A stretch of 64,000 nt of DNA from Phycomyces nitens (lineage: Eukaryota; Mucoromycota; Mucoromycetes; Mucorales; Phycomycetaceae). This document shows positions 10,094-23,652 of this stretch, in pieces; position 1 is the first letter of the stretch; each line of letters begins with the position of its first letter. Below the pieces are notes generated by a model. That model saw nothing but the letters and a program-made list of their open reading frames with translations. It was not told the DNA's origin and did no database searches. The position numbers and the translations under genes are program-made. The stretch is from contig JAHRBC010000008.1 in the NCBI GenBank assembly GCA_022702545.1, forward strand, positions 992,001 through 1,056,000, given 5' to 3'.

Positions 10094-13000
10094 TTTTTCT
10101 TTTTACAAGAAAGTTTAATTGTTTTCCCCTGTGCCTTTTCTCATTTTTCAAAAACCAAAACCAAAAAAAATGCTTTAATATTTATCCTCATTTCTTCCAA
10201 TTTTGTGCCGTCCGTTTGCCAATTACACAATCTATTCCGAGAAAGTTCACAGCGCTAAAAAGGCTTTTTTTTGTTCTATTGCCATGGTAATTCTATTACG
10301 TTTTCTACACGCTTAATATTCCTACAAGATTGGGCAAGTTTATCTTTTTTAAGATAGACCTCAAAAGCGACTTGTTGTTCTGGTTCATGAGATTCGCAGT
10401 AGTTTTGGACATTAGGCGAGGTCTTGGAGGGGTGGTGGTGGTGGTGGTATGGATCAGCACCTTTTTTTATATCCATCACACCATTTCCACTTTGACCAGG
10501 TCTTTTTTTTTGTTTGTCTTGAGAAATGCCATTCATTCTGTCATCTTGGCAAATAAATATAAATCGACTCCCCCCTTTTTTTGTTGGGTCAAATATTGAA
10601 ACGTTATGAATTGGTAAGTCTTTAGCTGCAAACCGTTTGTCTCATGTCATGGTGCCCTTTATCGCTTTCAATCAGGATCCATATATATATATATATATAT
10701 TGATGTATTTCTTTTTTCAAGGCAGATTGGGAAATCACAATGTCCTTTGGAGTTGGTTTGGGAAAGTTTTGGCACTTTCAACTTATTTTTAAATCCCAAA
10801 CACATACATGTGGAAAAGAATAAAGTTGGTAATCCAACAGCCATCAAAAGCCAAATTTAACCAAACAAGATGCTCGTACAGTTTGTAAGAAAGTGTCAAA
10901 TCAGGGACAATATTATCACTTTGAGATACATGATAGGAGGTTAAAGATAAGATCACTAAAGACTTAAACTGAAATAACATTATTAAGAAGAAGAAAAAAG
11001 GCGTTTTAATTATCAATTGTAGTTTGCAAAAATGCACTTTTTTGTTGTTATTTTTGACATTTTGCTTCAATAGCGTGGTGGTTATCACATGGAAGCATGT
11101 CCATATTGATCTATAAGCCCACAGTCGAAATGACTGTAGGAGCAAGAATAAACTTGAGATTAACTTTTTTTTGCACTCGACGAATTCTTGACAAAATGAA
11201 CCAGTGTGTTGGCATAGTAACCTTTTGGCTTGAATTCAGTGAATATATATATATATACCATTTTTCACAACCAAGAAGCCTAGATAATTAAACTCAGATT
11301 CAGTTTTATTAGTATTATCAATCTACAACTTTGTTTTATAGATTATTCCCAAAGATATGGAATAGAAACGATTGAGTTTTTTTTTCCTACATGGGTTACC
11401 ATGACCATTTCTGACACTTTAAAATAATTCTACATTTATTTTACAACTATCCAACTGCAAGCCTTGATTTTCATACTTTATCAGTTTTGAAATAGTGCTT
11501 GTATTTATAATATACATATACATACATATATATAAACGATATTGGTTATAACAACCAAGTTTTACACCAACAATAAAATGCCTGCTAAAAATCAAGCTCC
11601 ATATGTTTTCTTTTTTGGGGGAGGCATTTGTCAACCATAAATATTGAGGTGCCTGACAAAAAAAAAATGAATGAACAAACGAATGATAAAGTTGCCTATT
11701 GAAAATATTTGATCATAACGAAATCAATTATCGAGTAAAAACCAGTTTTCTAATAGATAAAACTCTACATAACTTTCATATTGCCAAAATATCTGTATTA
11801 ATTTTGTATTACTTGTCGATTTATAGTCTGTATGACAGTGGATTTGATTGAGTATAGATTCCTCTAGAGTTTTTTTTTTTTTGGTCTTGTCCAAAAATTC
11901 ACAGCAGTTTTGACATACAAAGTACCATGCTTAAATTATGCAAGATGATAAGATGGACAAGGCTGATATAGGGTTTCAATGTTCAATAGAGAACAGAGCC
12001 GCTGTTCTGCACCTGTTTGATAGACAAAAAGTAACGTGCACCGTATTGTATTCATTAAGATCTATGCAAAACGCAGTATTCTGCAGTCGGTATCTTTCTT
12101 TTTGTGTGTGTTAATTTTGGTGATATTGGTGTATGGGCCACCCAACAGATATTGGTAACAGATACTCTAAAAGTCGCTCTGATATCCCTTTGCTCGAGTC
12201 TGTTTGTATCCATGTTGTTCGGACTGGTTTCACTTTTATGATCGTATAGTTTGAGCTGCTTGTCACTGCAATGGTTTAATGTTTTTTAGTATCTTTAGAA
12301 TCCTTGCGAGATCTCTTTAAGCATTTTCTACAGTTAGTCTCTATAGCAGTAACAAGACACTTGGCGATCACCAGTTTAATTTGACGGTAGGTTACTAGAC
12401 AGATTTGCTTTTTTTTTTTAAAAAAAAAAACGAAAAACAAAAAAAACGAAAAACAAAAAAAACTCTTTTCAACGTTTGGCGCATTTAATATTTCTTTTGG
12501 ATATGAAACGATGTCTAATCTTGAGGCACAAATTCATAAAGACATGTAAAGAAATAATCTCTTGTCGATCTACAAACAAAAGGCTGAAGCTGAAAAATGC
12601 GTCATACGACTTGCGTCACAATTATAATTTTTAAAATATATATTTATATATGTAAGAGGGATACTTTTTTCTGATTGGATTAAAAAAAAAGTACACTGTC
12701 AAACAACCAAAAAGAAACGCCTTTTGGGAGCAACCATGTCGGTGTTTAGAATCTCTGGTACTTTATTGGTCAAACTCATCCACACTGTGCTATTGATGCC
12801 ATAAAGGTGGCAGTACAAAGTGTTGCTACCAAATTCACAGGGGGGGGGGGTGTCTGTTTGTACATTTATAGCTTACATACAGAATACAACTGAATATTGT
12901 TGAGTGGAAACATCAGAGTGAGTGGCTGTGGGTCATACTGGCAAATATTCAAAAGAAATCAACCATAAAGGCCTTTTTTTTCTTTAATTCTATTGACCCA

Positions 13001-13392
13001 AATAATATATATACGCTCTACCACATCTCCCACTAGACAGTACATGATTGAATAGGTTTTTTCTGATAGGACCCCAATTCTCAAGATCAGGTTGTTGGGA
13101 TATTTGGAATAAAAAGTCTAGAGTCCAACACTTTTGGTATAAGCTATTTAGGGAAATGTGACAAAAGGTATCTCTATAGAACAAGGTTGGGTATTCTAAA
13201 CATGATCTTTAATGTGTATATAGTATATCCTATTTTTTATTTATTTATTATTGTTATTATAAAGGATCGATTTAGTTTACAATGGACTGTAGGATAAAAT
13301 GCCTTTAAACCCCACCCTCCTGAACAAATATAAACATTTTTAGAAGAATCAAAACAACCAGCATTTTCGTCTTACCCTTTCTCAGGTGCTTT
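10094..13392. other. Gene-poor AT-rich interval (3.3 kb)
   Basis: No convincing gene on either strand. An AT dinucleotide run lies at about 10681-10700, a complementary T-run/A-run followed by repeated A-rich units with ACG at about 12411-12463, and a G homopolymer at 12841-12850. Short open frames (10276-10536, 10789-11145, 12990-13184) lack recognisable motifs. Confidence 0.5.
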
Positions 13393-14646
13393 TTAGGGGA
13401 TGCTTGTGCCATTAGGTGATGCATAATTTCCTGATTCGTGTCCTGGAGAGCCGTTTGCGTCTCGAAGACGGGTGGCTGATGCATTGCGCTTCGAGTGAGT
13501 CGAGAGTGATGATGATTTAAGGTAGTCTGGCGTGGTCAGATACACCACACTCTCGTTGGCAAGCATTGGCATCCGAGGTCTGTCTGGGAAATATCCCCCG
13601 TCATACGAAGACGCGTCTTCATCGTCTCGCTCTGCCATGGCATATCGACCAAACTCCTCATTGTCCCCAAAGAACTTTGCAATCTTTTCATGCTCAAGGT
13701 TGGACTGGTAGCGATGGAGGACCCAGAGAGCGCCGAGGATCATCAGGACAAAGACTGTCACTGCTGCACCCAGGACACCCCATAGCCAGGGCTGGATGGT
13801 GTGGAAGACGTCTGGGCCATTGACACAGGTGCCATCGTTACTGCATGTTCCCGAGATACACTCTCGGTCCTGGTTGCATGCCAAACCGTTGGCTTTTGAA
13901 GGAATGCAGGCGTATGAAGATTGGTCTTCACAGTATGAACCAATTGTGCAATTGTCTCGAATGATGGTCTGTTGGACAGCAAATCCCTCGGCATCATAGG
14001 ATACATAATTTGTCCTTTTAAGAATATGATGATTAGCACTCTCTGGTGTCTGTGCCTTGGCAACTTACGTATCCGATCCACAGCTTCCTCCCATTGGAGC
14101 TCCCTTTATGAAACAAGTTGAATTGAGACAGATTGAGATTGGACCCGAGCACTCGTCGTCCCGTTGCTATGACAGTTGGTTAGTGTCCTAGAGTTGGTTG
14201 CTAGGTAACTACCATTTCGCAATGAGAACCAATAGACAAGAGAGGTGTACAGTTTGAATTGTTATCTGGACAGTAGGTTCCATTTCCACATCTATCGGGC
14301 ATCTTTCGTACGGCCAGATCCCACCTAGTGATTGAATAAGAATAAAAGGGGAGGAACAGGGAGTGATATCTAATGTTACCCTTTCAGATAGTCAGCATTC
14401 GTGCATCCTTTTGTATTGCAGGTGTTTGTTTTTGGGTCACAAAAGAGGTAGATGTTGTCGCAAGAGTCGCCAAACTGATAGCTCGATCTGCAAACGATTG
14501 GTCAAAAAATAAAGAAGCCTATATATATATATATTGTCAGCCAACCATACTTACGTATAGAATGGACTTGAAGAGCACTGGTCGCCCAGTTCCATTGCAC
14601 TGACTCTCAGTAGAAACGCAAGTAGCAGGGTTGTCAAGAGAAGCAT
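13393..14646 (-). CDS. Cysteine-rich type I membrane protein
   Basis: Five exons on the minus strand (14646-14555, 14487-14380, 14324-14213, 14166-14069, 14014-13393) join in frame to 343 residues. The start encodes a signal peptide (MLLLTTLLLAFLLRVSA). The ectodomain (about 18-215) has many paired cysteines in short loops (CGNGTYC, CSGPISIC, CTIGSYC, CNQDREC, CSNDGTC), reminiscent of Dickkopf-like or EGF-like extracellular modules. One hydrophobic segment (WGVLGAAVTVFVLMILGALW) is followed by HRY and a Ser-rich, acidic cytoplasmic tail of about 110 residues. Inferred topology: outside Cys-rich, one membrane pass, inside tail. It may be a wall or surface sensor; no specific orthologue is recognised. 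The intron cuts the signal and Cys-rich parts cleanly, which supports the model. Confidence 0.8.
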
Positions 14647-15186
14647 TGGGTAAGATTGGAATCTAAATCTAAAGTCTATACAATTGAGAAAGCCAGGAAA
14701 CAGAAAGAGAAGATGAAATTGACATGGTTTTATTATAGATAGATTTACAAAGGGGTCAGATAGGAGAAGCAGGTTTTGGAGTCTTGGGATACCAGAATTA
14801 CCTTGTGTATTAAAAGGATTCACCACGTGTCCTGATCCCCTTTGACCCACTGGATTGAGATCCATAAGTGAGTGAGTGAGTGAGTGAGTTGAGAAAGGGC
14901 ACAAATCCAAGGCTGACTGACTGACTTTGTTTTTTTCTTTTGTAACCATTGCATAGATCCTTACTTGCATATTATATACCACAAGGAGATTAAAGAAGTG
15001 TATTCAAAGGAGTTAAATATGAATCTGAACAATGAATATCTTGGAGACCGACCGATCCGTTAAATACAAGTATAAATACAAGTATAAATATAAATATATA
15101 TTTTAAATTGTATGATGATGATTTACAAATTAAAATAAAATAATAAAAAAATCTATAAATATTATATAAATGTGTTTCGAACCGTT
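14647..15186. other. Intergenic region with GTGA and CTGA microsatellites
   Basis: It separates the membrane protein from homoserine kinase; both are on the minus strand. A GTGA tetranucleotide run lies at about 14868-14889, followed by GACT repeats near 14913-14924. Both lie in the probable promoter or leader of the membrane-protein gene. A TATAAATA-type repeat series near 15068-15100 is at the 3' side of homoserine kinase. Confidence 0.5.
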
Positions 15187-16371
15187 TTACAGGTACACAC
15201 AAGTGGATCCATCTTCGACTACATCCAAAACCTTGTAAAAGCTCTCCTTTACACCATGCTGTCTGAATACTTCCTGGGCAGCCTTTGCAATTTCATCAAA
15301 GTTCTTTGTAGCCAATGCTAAGATGGTAGGTCCAGCACCAGACAAACAGATACCCAACAGACCATCGTGCTTTTCAGGCGTAACAGTAGACAGGATCTCG
15401 GGAAGACCAGGGATCTATATACAAGGCTGTCAATGATTGGAGACAAAACACACACACATTCTTATATTACCAGAGTCTTGCGGTAGGGCTGATGGATCTT
15501 ATCCTGCATGGCATTGAAGATCAGGCCAGGGCTAGGGGGAGATTGTCCAAGAGCAGTGGTCAAGACAGCCAGACGTTGAAAGTTGAAGATCTGTAGATGA
15601 TCTCATTATTAGATGATTCCAAAACCTCCTCCTCCCCGTGCATCTCCCGTCCCGTCCCCTCCATAAAATACTCACAACATCCTGGCGGGAATACTGATCC
15701 GGAAGAACTGCTCTGGCCTTTGCTGTGGCCAATTTGAACTGAGGCACAATAGCAATGGCCTTGATCTCCTTGGCCCATCCAAGACGAATAAAGTGACCAA
15801 TACCACGAGGAGGCTGGGGCATATTGGGAGAAGGAACGCTGTCGAGCAAGGATTCAGAGGTAGGCACACCCTTGAGGACCTCTGGACTTAATTCTGACAG
15901 GTATGAAGCAACAAATCCACCAACAAGTGCAGCTGCCACATTGTCAGGATGGCGCTCAATCATCAGACAATAGTCCAACAGGCGTTCCTGGTCAAGGTTG
16001 AGTTCACCCAGAGCATTTCCTAGCAACACACCAGCCACGACAGCAGCACCCGAAGAGCCAAGACCTCTTCCGAGCGGAATGGGGTTGTCGACGTGAATCT
16101 TGAGGAACTCGGGAAGATTAGAGATTCCATTCGCGGAAAGCACATAAAGAGCGGTCTTGGTGATCAAGTTTTGCTCTGGAGTAAGTGGAACATCCTTGGC
16201 GCCTTCACCTGAATAGGTCATCTCGAATGACTTTCCCTTTGTCATGACCTCGACATCCAAGACCAAATAAAGCGAGAGAGAGATACCCAAGACATCGAAT
16301 CCTGGGCCGATATTAGCTGTCGAACAGGGAGCTTTGATTCTGAATCTTCGTGGTGTAGCTGGTGCCTTCAT
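15187..16371 (-). CDS. thr1: Homoserine kinase
   Basis: Three exons on the minus strand (16371-15676, 15590-15471, 15414-15187; introns 85 and 56 nt) give 347 residues, close to the usual fungal length. This GHMP-superfamily kinase phosphorylates homoserine with ATP in threonine biosynthesis, in the cytosol. Evidence: the N-terminal substrate motif (APCSTANIGPGFDVLG), the GHMP phosphate-binding loop (PIPLGRGLGSSGAAVVAG, about residues 97-114), ERHPDNVAAALVGGF in the central region, and the C-terminal LGICLSGAGPTILAL motif. The first intron interrupts after QDVV and the next exon resumes with IFNFQRLAVLTTAL, as expected for the family. An ATG immediately before KAPATPRRFRIKAP is the only plausible start. 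Confidence 0.95.
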
Positions 16372-17344
16372 AATTATATAATTATATAGATATATATATA
16401 TTAAAAAAAGGTTAAAAACAAATAAATAGCAAAAATCAAAATAGATAATTTGTATTTATTAAATATAATTATACAATAATAATTCAAGGATTTATATACA
16501 AGTAAGAGATCTGTCCAAAAGATGCTCTGTGCATGGTGTGTGACTTTCAATGAGTCCATGTTTGTCATTGACGTTTTGGCTTTTGTAGATCTGATTATCC
16601 TATTGGGTGGCTTAATGATTACCACTATTATATATATATATATATATATATATACTTATACATGTAATCTTGCAAGAACGATAGAATTCCATCGTGGTCT
16701 GCATTACTTTGATGCACATTAGATATGATGAATTTGAGTTGTATGATTTATGATTGGTATTAAAAATTGTACTGACGAAACTGTACCTTGGTTTGTTTGT
16801 TAATTGTTAATTGTGATTGGGAATTATGAATTGGGAATTATGAATTGGGAGTTCTACAGAATAATGGAATTCTGATTTTACAGTATAAAAGATAAATATA
16901 GTTTTTTGCTTTTTTTTTTGCAACTTAAAATGTGCGATTTGTCGCATATATTACACATCTTACATAAAAGGAAAGAATATGTTCCAAGTGGCCTGATTTG
17001 TTTCTTTTTTTTTATTTTTGTTGCTTTTGCTTTCAATTACTGTCCCATGATGTGAATCAAAAGACAGACCTCAAGAAACACAAGTCACGGCCCAAATGGC
17101 TGATTTCATTTCCGTTTTGGAGTGTGTCGCGCTGTGATCATCGGAAAAGGAAGGAAGGGTGCAACCAATGGGATATCCAATTAGAATGGAGGGGTCCTTT
17201 TTGGTGAAAGGCATCGCATAACTTGCGCTTATTCAACTTTACTATAAAAATATAATATCCTAAGGAGTCCAAAGCATTTCACCCTCTTTCACTTCTTTTT
17301 TTCCAACAACAACAACAACAACATCAATAATAGTAATAATAATA
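16372..17344. other. Divergent intergenic region
   Basis: It lies between the starts of homoserine kinase (minus) and the His/Gln-rich gene (plus), so it holds both promoters. An AT run is at about 16629-16652. Short direct repeats of GGGAATTATGAATT occur near 16819-16850. A CAACAA run (about 17304-17321) just precedes the downstream ATG. Confidence 0.5.
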
Positions 17345-18122
17345 ATGAGTCCTGTCCGTATGTCTCCCGTCTACAAGCACACTGAATCGCCCATGGGTAA
17401 GTGGATAATGGTTTGTCCCTTTTTTGGTTCCCCCCATGCTAACTCCATGCCTCCATACCTGCAGCCGATAGACGCCTAGAACACTTCAAAGCCCAGCATG
17501 AGTTGGCCCGTAACTTTTACGATGACTTTGAGTTTTGCCCGGTCCAATGCCCAGATGAGGTATGTGAAATACATGATGATTATAAAGATATGTCTTTTTT
17601 TTTAACAATCAACCACAAACCACCTATTAGCTCTATGAACATCGCGAACGTATTCAGCAACGGATATCGCCGCAGTCATCTCCTCACCCATCACCACCCA
17701 TGGCTTACCTGTCCCCTCGCAAATCAAATCCTTCCAAACGAGCCATTCCAATCATCGATCCAACAAACATGGTCCAGGTCTCGGTCCCTGCCAGACAACC
17801 TTCCCCCTTGTCCAACCCTCACTGGGCATCACAACCTACTTCTGTACCAGCCCACACAAGAATCCAGCATCATCAGTCAATCTATGGCCAAAGCGATATC
17901 CACCATCAACACACAAGCAATCATCATCAGCATCAGCATCATCAGCAGCAGCAGCAGCATATTCAGCATCAGCATATTCATAGTCAACAGCAGCAGCAGC
18001 AGCAGCATCAACAACATCAGCACCAAGCTGCTGCTCGCCAACTGCATTACCACCACCACCACCACCATCACCAACAGACCCAAACCTTTACCCCAAACTT
18101 TTATGATGTCCTCGTGCAGTAA
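17345..18122 (+). CDS. His/Gln-rich orphan protein (212 aa)
   Basis: Unrecognised. Three exons (17345-17396, 17465-17559, 17631-18122) splice in frame to 212 residues. The conserved-looking part is N-terminal: RRLEHFKAQHELARNFYDDF followed by EFCPVQCPDELYEHRERI, with two cysteines. The rest is low-complexity: a Pro/Ser region, then long Gln and His runs including eight consecutive His near the end. The short first exons would be missed by simple ORF calling. A nuclear or RNA-associated role would fit such composition, but nothing in the sequence proves it. Confidence 0.65.
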
Positions 18123-18340
18123 AAGATATATAATAATTTCCAATTCTCTATTTCATCTTTTTTTTTTGTCTATTTTTTGTCTGTTTAATAACCCCCCCTC
18201 AAAACCCTCTCCCTCTCTCTCTTTACTTATCTCTCTTTCATGTTGATAATCATTCCCATTTTGCTATTCCTTTTTCCTTTTTGTTGCTTTTTTTTGTTTT
18301 TGTTATTGAAAAAAAAATTGTAGATTATATATATATAATA

Positions 18341-18375
<35 letters not shown>

Positions 18376-19583
18376 TTATTATTCCTTTTTGTGCCAGCGT
18401 AAATAACTGATAAAATACATTTTTTTACATATTTAAATATCCAAACGGGCCATAAGAAATGCTTCTTGATCGATGCATTACAAAGAGAGAAAACAAGGGC
18501 AGCATGTAAAATATTCTTAGGAGTTTTTTTTTTCTTTTTTCTTTTTGGGTATTTGTTCCAGAGCCAAGTGAAATGTGTTATTGTAAAACTAATACACCAC
18601 TCCGCTTTCATTAGGGCACTAAAATATTATTATTATTATTATAATAATATTATAATCATATACACAATTACTGTACACAGATTTTTTAGATTTTATATAT
18701 TTACTTATAGAAAAAGGTTGAACCAATACACAAGTCTACGGGCAACTTCCTAAATAGGTCCTACATAATGTACCAAAGAGGCAAAAAGGTAATTCATAGA
18801 CCCACACGTGAATTCAGGGTTTCCACACTAAGCCATCAAATCAAATGAGAGAAAAATATAATTTCAAATAAGAAGGATTTGTGTCCTTGTGGGTTAGGAA
18901 GCATGTACCCAAAAGGCAATGCACTCCTGACCACAGACAGCAGACTAAAATAAATAAATAATAAAGAAAAAAACAGGCCTGTGTAGTTTGCCAATCTCCA
19001 AAGAAGTATTGCTGTGTCACAAAAATTATAATCATATATTTATATTTATTGTATTTTATTTATTAGCAACGCAGAAAATTAAATCGGCACCTAATATATT
19101 TTGGCTCCAGATAAAATTGTATAATAGCCGGCTTAAATCCAAAAATTCCATAGGGCTGTGATTTCATAAACTGCGATTAATACAGTCGCCTACTCCCATA
19201 ATTACGACTTTGCTAAAAATACATTCCAATAACATCTTGACAAATAGCAGCCAGAACGCACATTTATATATACACACACTTTGCACATATAAGAAAAAAA
19301 GAAAAAGATATTCCCAAGCTCAGAATCACATTTATGAAAAGGCACAATATCCTTGACAAATTAGCCAACACTTGCCAACACTCTCTCTTTTTTTTTTTTT
19401 TTTTTAATCTGGTTTTGTTTTGTGGACTTTTTGCGTGGCAATCGATAATAATATTAATAATAATATATAAAATAAATATATAAAATATAAAGTAAAATAA
19501 AAACTGTACTGGGCTTCAACTTTTATCCTGCCCTTGTAGATTTTCTTTCCAACCCTTCTCTTTCTCATTCACTGATCTAGCAG
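18123..19583. other. Intergenic region
   Basis: No supported gene. Long ATT/TAT microsatellites lie at about 18341-18375 and 18624-18655. The region near 19441-19500 is almost pure A and T. The reverse frame 18303-18611 is built on these repeats. Confidence 0.5.
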
Positions 19584-21246
19584 ATGGGGGCTATGGAATA
19601 CCGTTATCTCGGCAACTCTGGTCTCAAAGTTAGCATTTTGTCATTGGGATCATGGATTACTTTTGGTAGCTTTTTTATTTATGTTTCTCATTTACATTAT
19701 TTTAGACATTCCACCGGTTAATATAATCAACCTCTTTAATAAATGTATAGATAGAAATATTTGGACTACAAAACAAAATCGCGACTATCATTCTCACCCA
19801 TCATTCCTCAATCTGCTTTACATTAGGAGGCCAAATTACGCCTGGTGGGGGTCTCAGTTTAGAAACGACATGCATATATGCTCATATTTCGATTGTGTAT
19901 GTGTGTGTGGGTGGGTGGGTATGTAGAACAGACCACAGAGATTGTGAAAAAGGCGTTGGAGATGGGTATAAACCATTTTGACGTGGCCGAGAGCCATGCA
20001 GGTAAGACACCAAAATAATATCAATAGCCGTCAATAACATGCATATAAATATAAAAAAAAAGGTGGTCAGGGCGAGATTGATCTAGGTCTTGCACTGCGT
20101 AACCAGGCTGGTCTCCGTAGATCTGATTTTGTCATATCGACAAAGGTATTCTGGGGAGGAAAGGGTCCCAATGATCGTGGATTATCACGGAAACATGTGT
20201 TTGAAGGCACAGTGGCCTGCTTACAACGACTACAGCTGGACTATGTCGATATCCTGTATGCACAGCGTCCTGGTAAAGAATCTAGTCTAGTCTAGTTTTT
20301 TTTTTCTTGGATTGCCACTAATGCCCTCACCCCTCCAAAAAGATCCCGATACTCCAATGGAAGAGATTGTACGCGCCTTTAACTGGTGTATTGACAAGGG
20401 AATGGCATTGTATTGGGGAACGAGTGAATGGCCAGTGCATATGATTATGGAAGCCATGGGAGTAGCCAGTCGTCTTCAGCTCATAGCACCCATTACAGAA
20501 GTAAGCAGTGGCAAGAGGTGATTTGTATTGTATTAACAGATCTGTTAGTCTCCACAATACAACCTTCTCAACCGTGATCGGATTGAAAAGGAGTACGTGC
20601 CTCTGTTCAATCAATTTAAGCTCGGGATGTGTACTTGGTCTCCATTGGCTTCAGGTTAGTGGTATAAGCCCATCACTCGACAGACATTAAACACTCGGGA
20701 CGACCCACCTTTAGGCCTCTTGACGGGTAAATATAACGAAGGCGTCATACCACCCTATACACGTCTTGCAATCCAAGATCACCCGGTTATAAACCGACTC
20801 CGGTCCGGGTTCTTTAGCGAAGAGGGAAAAAGAAAGCTCGAAAAGATCAAGATGGCTTGTGTAAGGACAGGATGAGATGGATGGTTGCATATATACATAC
20901 ATATATATATATATATTATTTATTTCTTTATTTATTTATTTATTCATGTAATAATTCCTAGGCTATTGCACAGAGAATTGGATGTACACCCGCCCAGCTG
21001 GGTGTGGCATGGTGTCTCAAGAACCCAAATGTTACTTCGGTCATCATTGGGGCATCGACACCTGCACAGGCATCCGAGAATATCCAGGCACTCAAGATAC
21101 GTGAACTATTGACAGATGAGGTCATGCTTGACCTTGACAGGGTAAATAGGAAGAGAGAAGAAAAGGATGTCTTGATATGGTTTTAACTCTTCAAATAGCT
21201 GTTTGCAAACAAGCCAGAGCCAGTATTCGATTTTCGAAAATCATGA
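19584..21246 (+). CDS. Aldo/keto reductase, Kv-channel beta-subunit type (AKR6-like), with Tyr-to-His at the catalytic position
   Basis: Eight exons (19584-19665, 19927-20001, 20063-20272, 20343-20500, 20549-20654, 20715-20860, 20962-21141, 21199-21246) give 334 residues. The first intron is unusually long (261 nt). Family landmarks in order: [91 protein letters not shown] and [11 protein letters not shown] near the C-terminus (NADP-binding region). These match voltage-gated potassium channel beta-like aldo/keto reductases. The Asp and Lys of the active site are present. The motif usually FDTAEVYA reads FDVAESHA, so the catalytic Tyr is His (codon 19995-19997). It may be a redox sensor or pseudoenzyme; substrate unknown. 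Confidence 0.9.
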
Positions 21247-21816
21247 CACTAGTAAATATTCCAGGCCTACAGCAACAACAACAACAACAACAGCAACAAA
21301 ATAATAATAAGAATAAGAATATTAACAATATTTAGTTGTTTTTTTTTGGGATTCTTATCAGATGCAGGACTCATTCGATAATAAGAGCCAATTTTATAAT
21401 AAAGTAATAATATTGTAAAGAATAATAAAATAAAATAATAAAAAAAGGGACCGAGAATGAAAATTTGTTCATATATTTGTTAGAATGCCAGGAACAATGT
21501 TTTGCTTTGCTCTGATACGAAACATTAAAGACGTTCCCCTTAACCCAGTCGTGTTTGTCTTGTACGATGGTGGAGCTGAAAAGCATATATTGAGTAGAAA
21601 TAGATAATCATCGCGCCACCGATTAAAATATCCCATATTTAGAAGTACAAAATGGGATAGTGATCCACACCAAAGTGTATAAATATAATATAATAAACCA
21701 AGTAACAGGCACCGTAAAGTGGAGTGATCCACGCTTTGATTTGGTCTTTGTCATCATTCATGCTCTCTTGATCGTGGAATTCTAAATAACAGTTATTATT
21801 TTTAGCAGTATACTCA

Positions 21817-21852
<36 letters not shown>

Positions 21853-22376
21853 TTTAAATCCTCTATACATAAAACAGGCTTACAATTCTGGGTGGTTGGC
21901 ACGAGTAACCCAGCACACACACTCACACAAAAAAGAAGAAGGAAAAAAAAAGAAAAAAGTCCAATATTTAATCATTGCCATCTCTAAAAGCACCATTCTG
22001 TGTATCCTACACATAATAATAATAATAATAATTACTCCAAATAAATACTAATTATTTCTAAAATGTCTTTTTACAGGTTTTTGTTGGATTTTATACAAAT
22101 AATAATAATAGTAATAATAATAAAGAAAGATACATAGTAAATACACATACTCTTAAGCAGAACAAAAAAAGAAATGATAATGGTAATGGTAATAAGCAAC
22201 AGAAAGAAGAAGAAGAAAAATAAGACATAGAGAATAGTATACAATTGGTATAAAAGATATGTGAACCAACATGGGATTCAACCTAAAAGTAACAAAAGGA
22301 TGCATTTCATTTTTAATTAATCTCTGGTCCTCTCTAGGTTGCATAGGCGAATAGAAAAATGTATGTATAGGTTGTA
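21247..22376. other. Convergent intergenic region
   Basis: It holds the 3' ends of the reductase (plus) and the APSES gene (minus). It has AAC/AAT runs (about 21281-21312), an AT run at about 21820-21850, and TAA runs near 22014-22030. No gene seen. Confidence 0.5.
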
Positions 22377-23652
22377 TTAAAAGAAAGTGTTGTAGTGAAT
22401 GGGGTGCTGGTCGATATCTTGGCTATTTTGGCTTTCAAACGAGATTGGAATGGGATACGGTGGCTCATACATTGGACGTAGCTGATTCGTCTTCTTTTTG
22501 GCAACAGGATCCTCGTAGTTGGGTCCATAGCTGTTTGTGTCTTGTTTGTAGCCATAAAAAGAGTCATGTTGCATAGGTATCATTGAAGGCACAGGAGGTA
22601 CAGAGGGAAGATCAGCGAGGGAAACGTGTTGGGATAAGTGGAGATTGATAGGGTAGTCTAGAGAGCGATTAGCCGATGGCCAGCGACCATGTGTGGGTTC
22701 ACTTACTGTGGTACTGTGAATGAAAGATGTCTTGTGGAATATAGACATTTGGTGAGTCGGGGATGTAGTAGTTTGGTACTGGAGGGAGAGGCACAGAATT
22801 GCGGAAGAGGTAGAGGCCAGGATCATCAACGAACAGAGGATGTAGTTCATGAGAGATGTTGTGCTGGTCAGCCAGGAACTTGGCCCGAGAAAAGGTCACC
22901 CTTACGGATTTTTTTTTTTTTAGCAATTGCAACAATCTTTATATATATATATATGTAAATCTATCTTACCACACTCCTTTGAGATGCATTGCTCCGACCT
23001 TTACTACTACGCGGCCCTTTTCGTTCTTGAGAATTCCGTCGCGTTTGCCTCTTGACATGCCTGTCACATTGAGTAACTTTGTGCCATTGACCATGTCATT
23101 ATCTAGACCAACATATTGTAAACAATGTTTAATTTTTTGCAGGTGATCGATCGATCAGCAATAAATCTCACCTTGTCTTCGAGCAACACAGATTCCTCGG
23201 GCATCTACTTGGTAGCACATCGTGGCCTCATCCTCCCACAAGGACGTGGCCAATTTGGATCTCTGGTGAGAAGACTGGTGGACAGGTAAAAGAGAATCCT
23301 GGCCGAGGGTCTGATCCAGATGTGGACTATTGTTTGTTGGAGTGCTGCTGCCAGTAGACGGATTATTGTTGGTGGTGTAGATTGAGCTTGGGATTGTTGT
23401 GGGTGTGGAGAGGTTGGTGGGGATGTTGGAGTGAATGATTGTACGTGAGGTCTGGCTCCAGGATAATGAAGGAGAGGACGTTTGATCCATGTCAAATATG
23501 TAATTTTGAGGGGTTTCTTGATGCATATGAGGGTTATGAGGGTTGTGCTGGATTTGATAGTAGTAATTGTCTTGTCTATTAAAGGTGTTATCGCAGGGAA
23601 TTCTTGGTTTTTGGGTTGACATTGTGGGTAGGTATGGTTGGGGGTTGAACAT
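22377..23652 (-). CDS. APSES (StuA/EFG1-like) transcription factor
   Basis: Four exons on the minus strand (23652-23172, 23102-22970, 22900-22707, 22657-22377) join in frame to 362 residues. The APSES/KilA-N DNA-binding domain starts near residue 138: [80 protein letters not shown], ending near [14 protein letters not shown]. All introns fall within or next to the domain, and splicing restores the family sequence exactly. APSES factors control developmental switches such as sporulation and morphogenesis. The N-terminus is Asn/Thr/Pro/Ser-rich and the C-terminus Pro/Tyr/Gln-rich, as usual for activation regions. A purine-rich (CT-rich on the coding strand) leader lies upstream at about 23861-23975. 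Met at 23622 is an alternative start. Confidence 0.92.
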
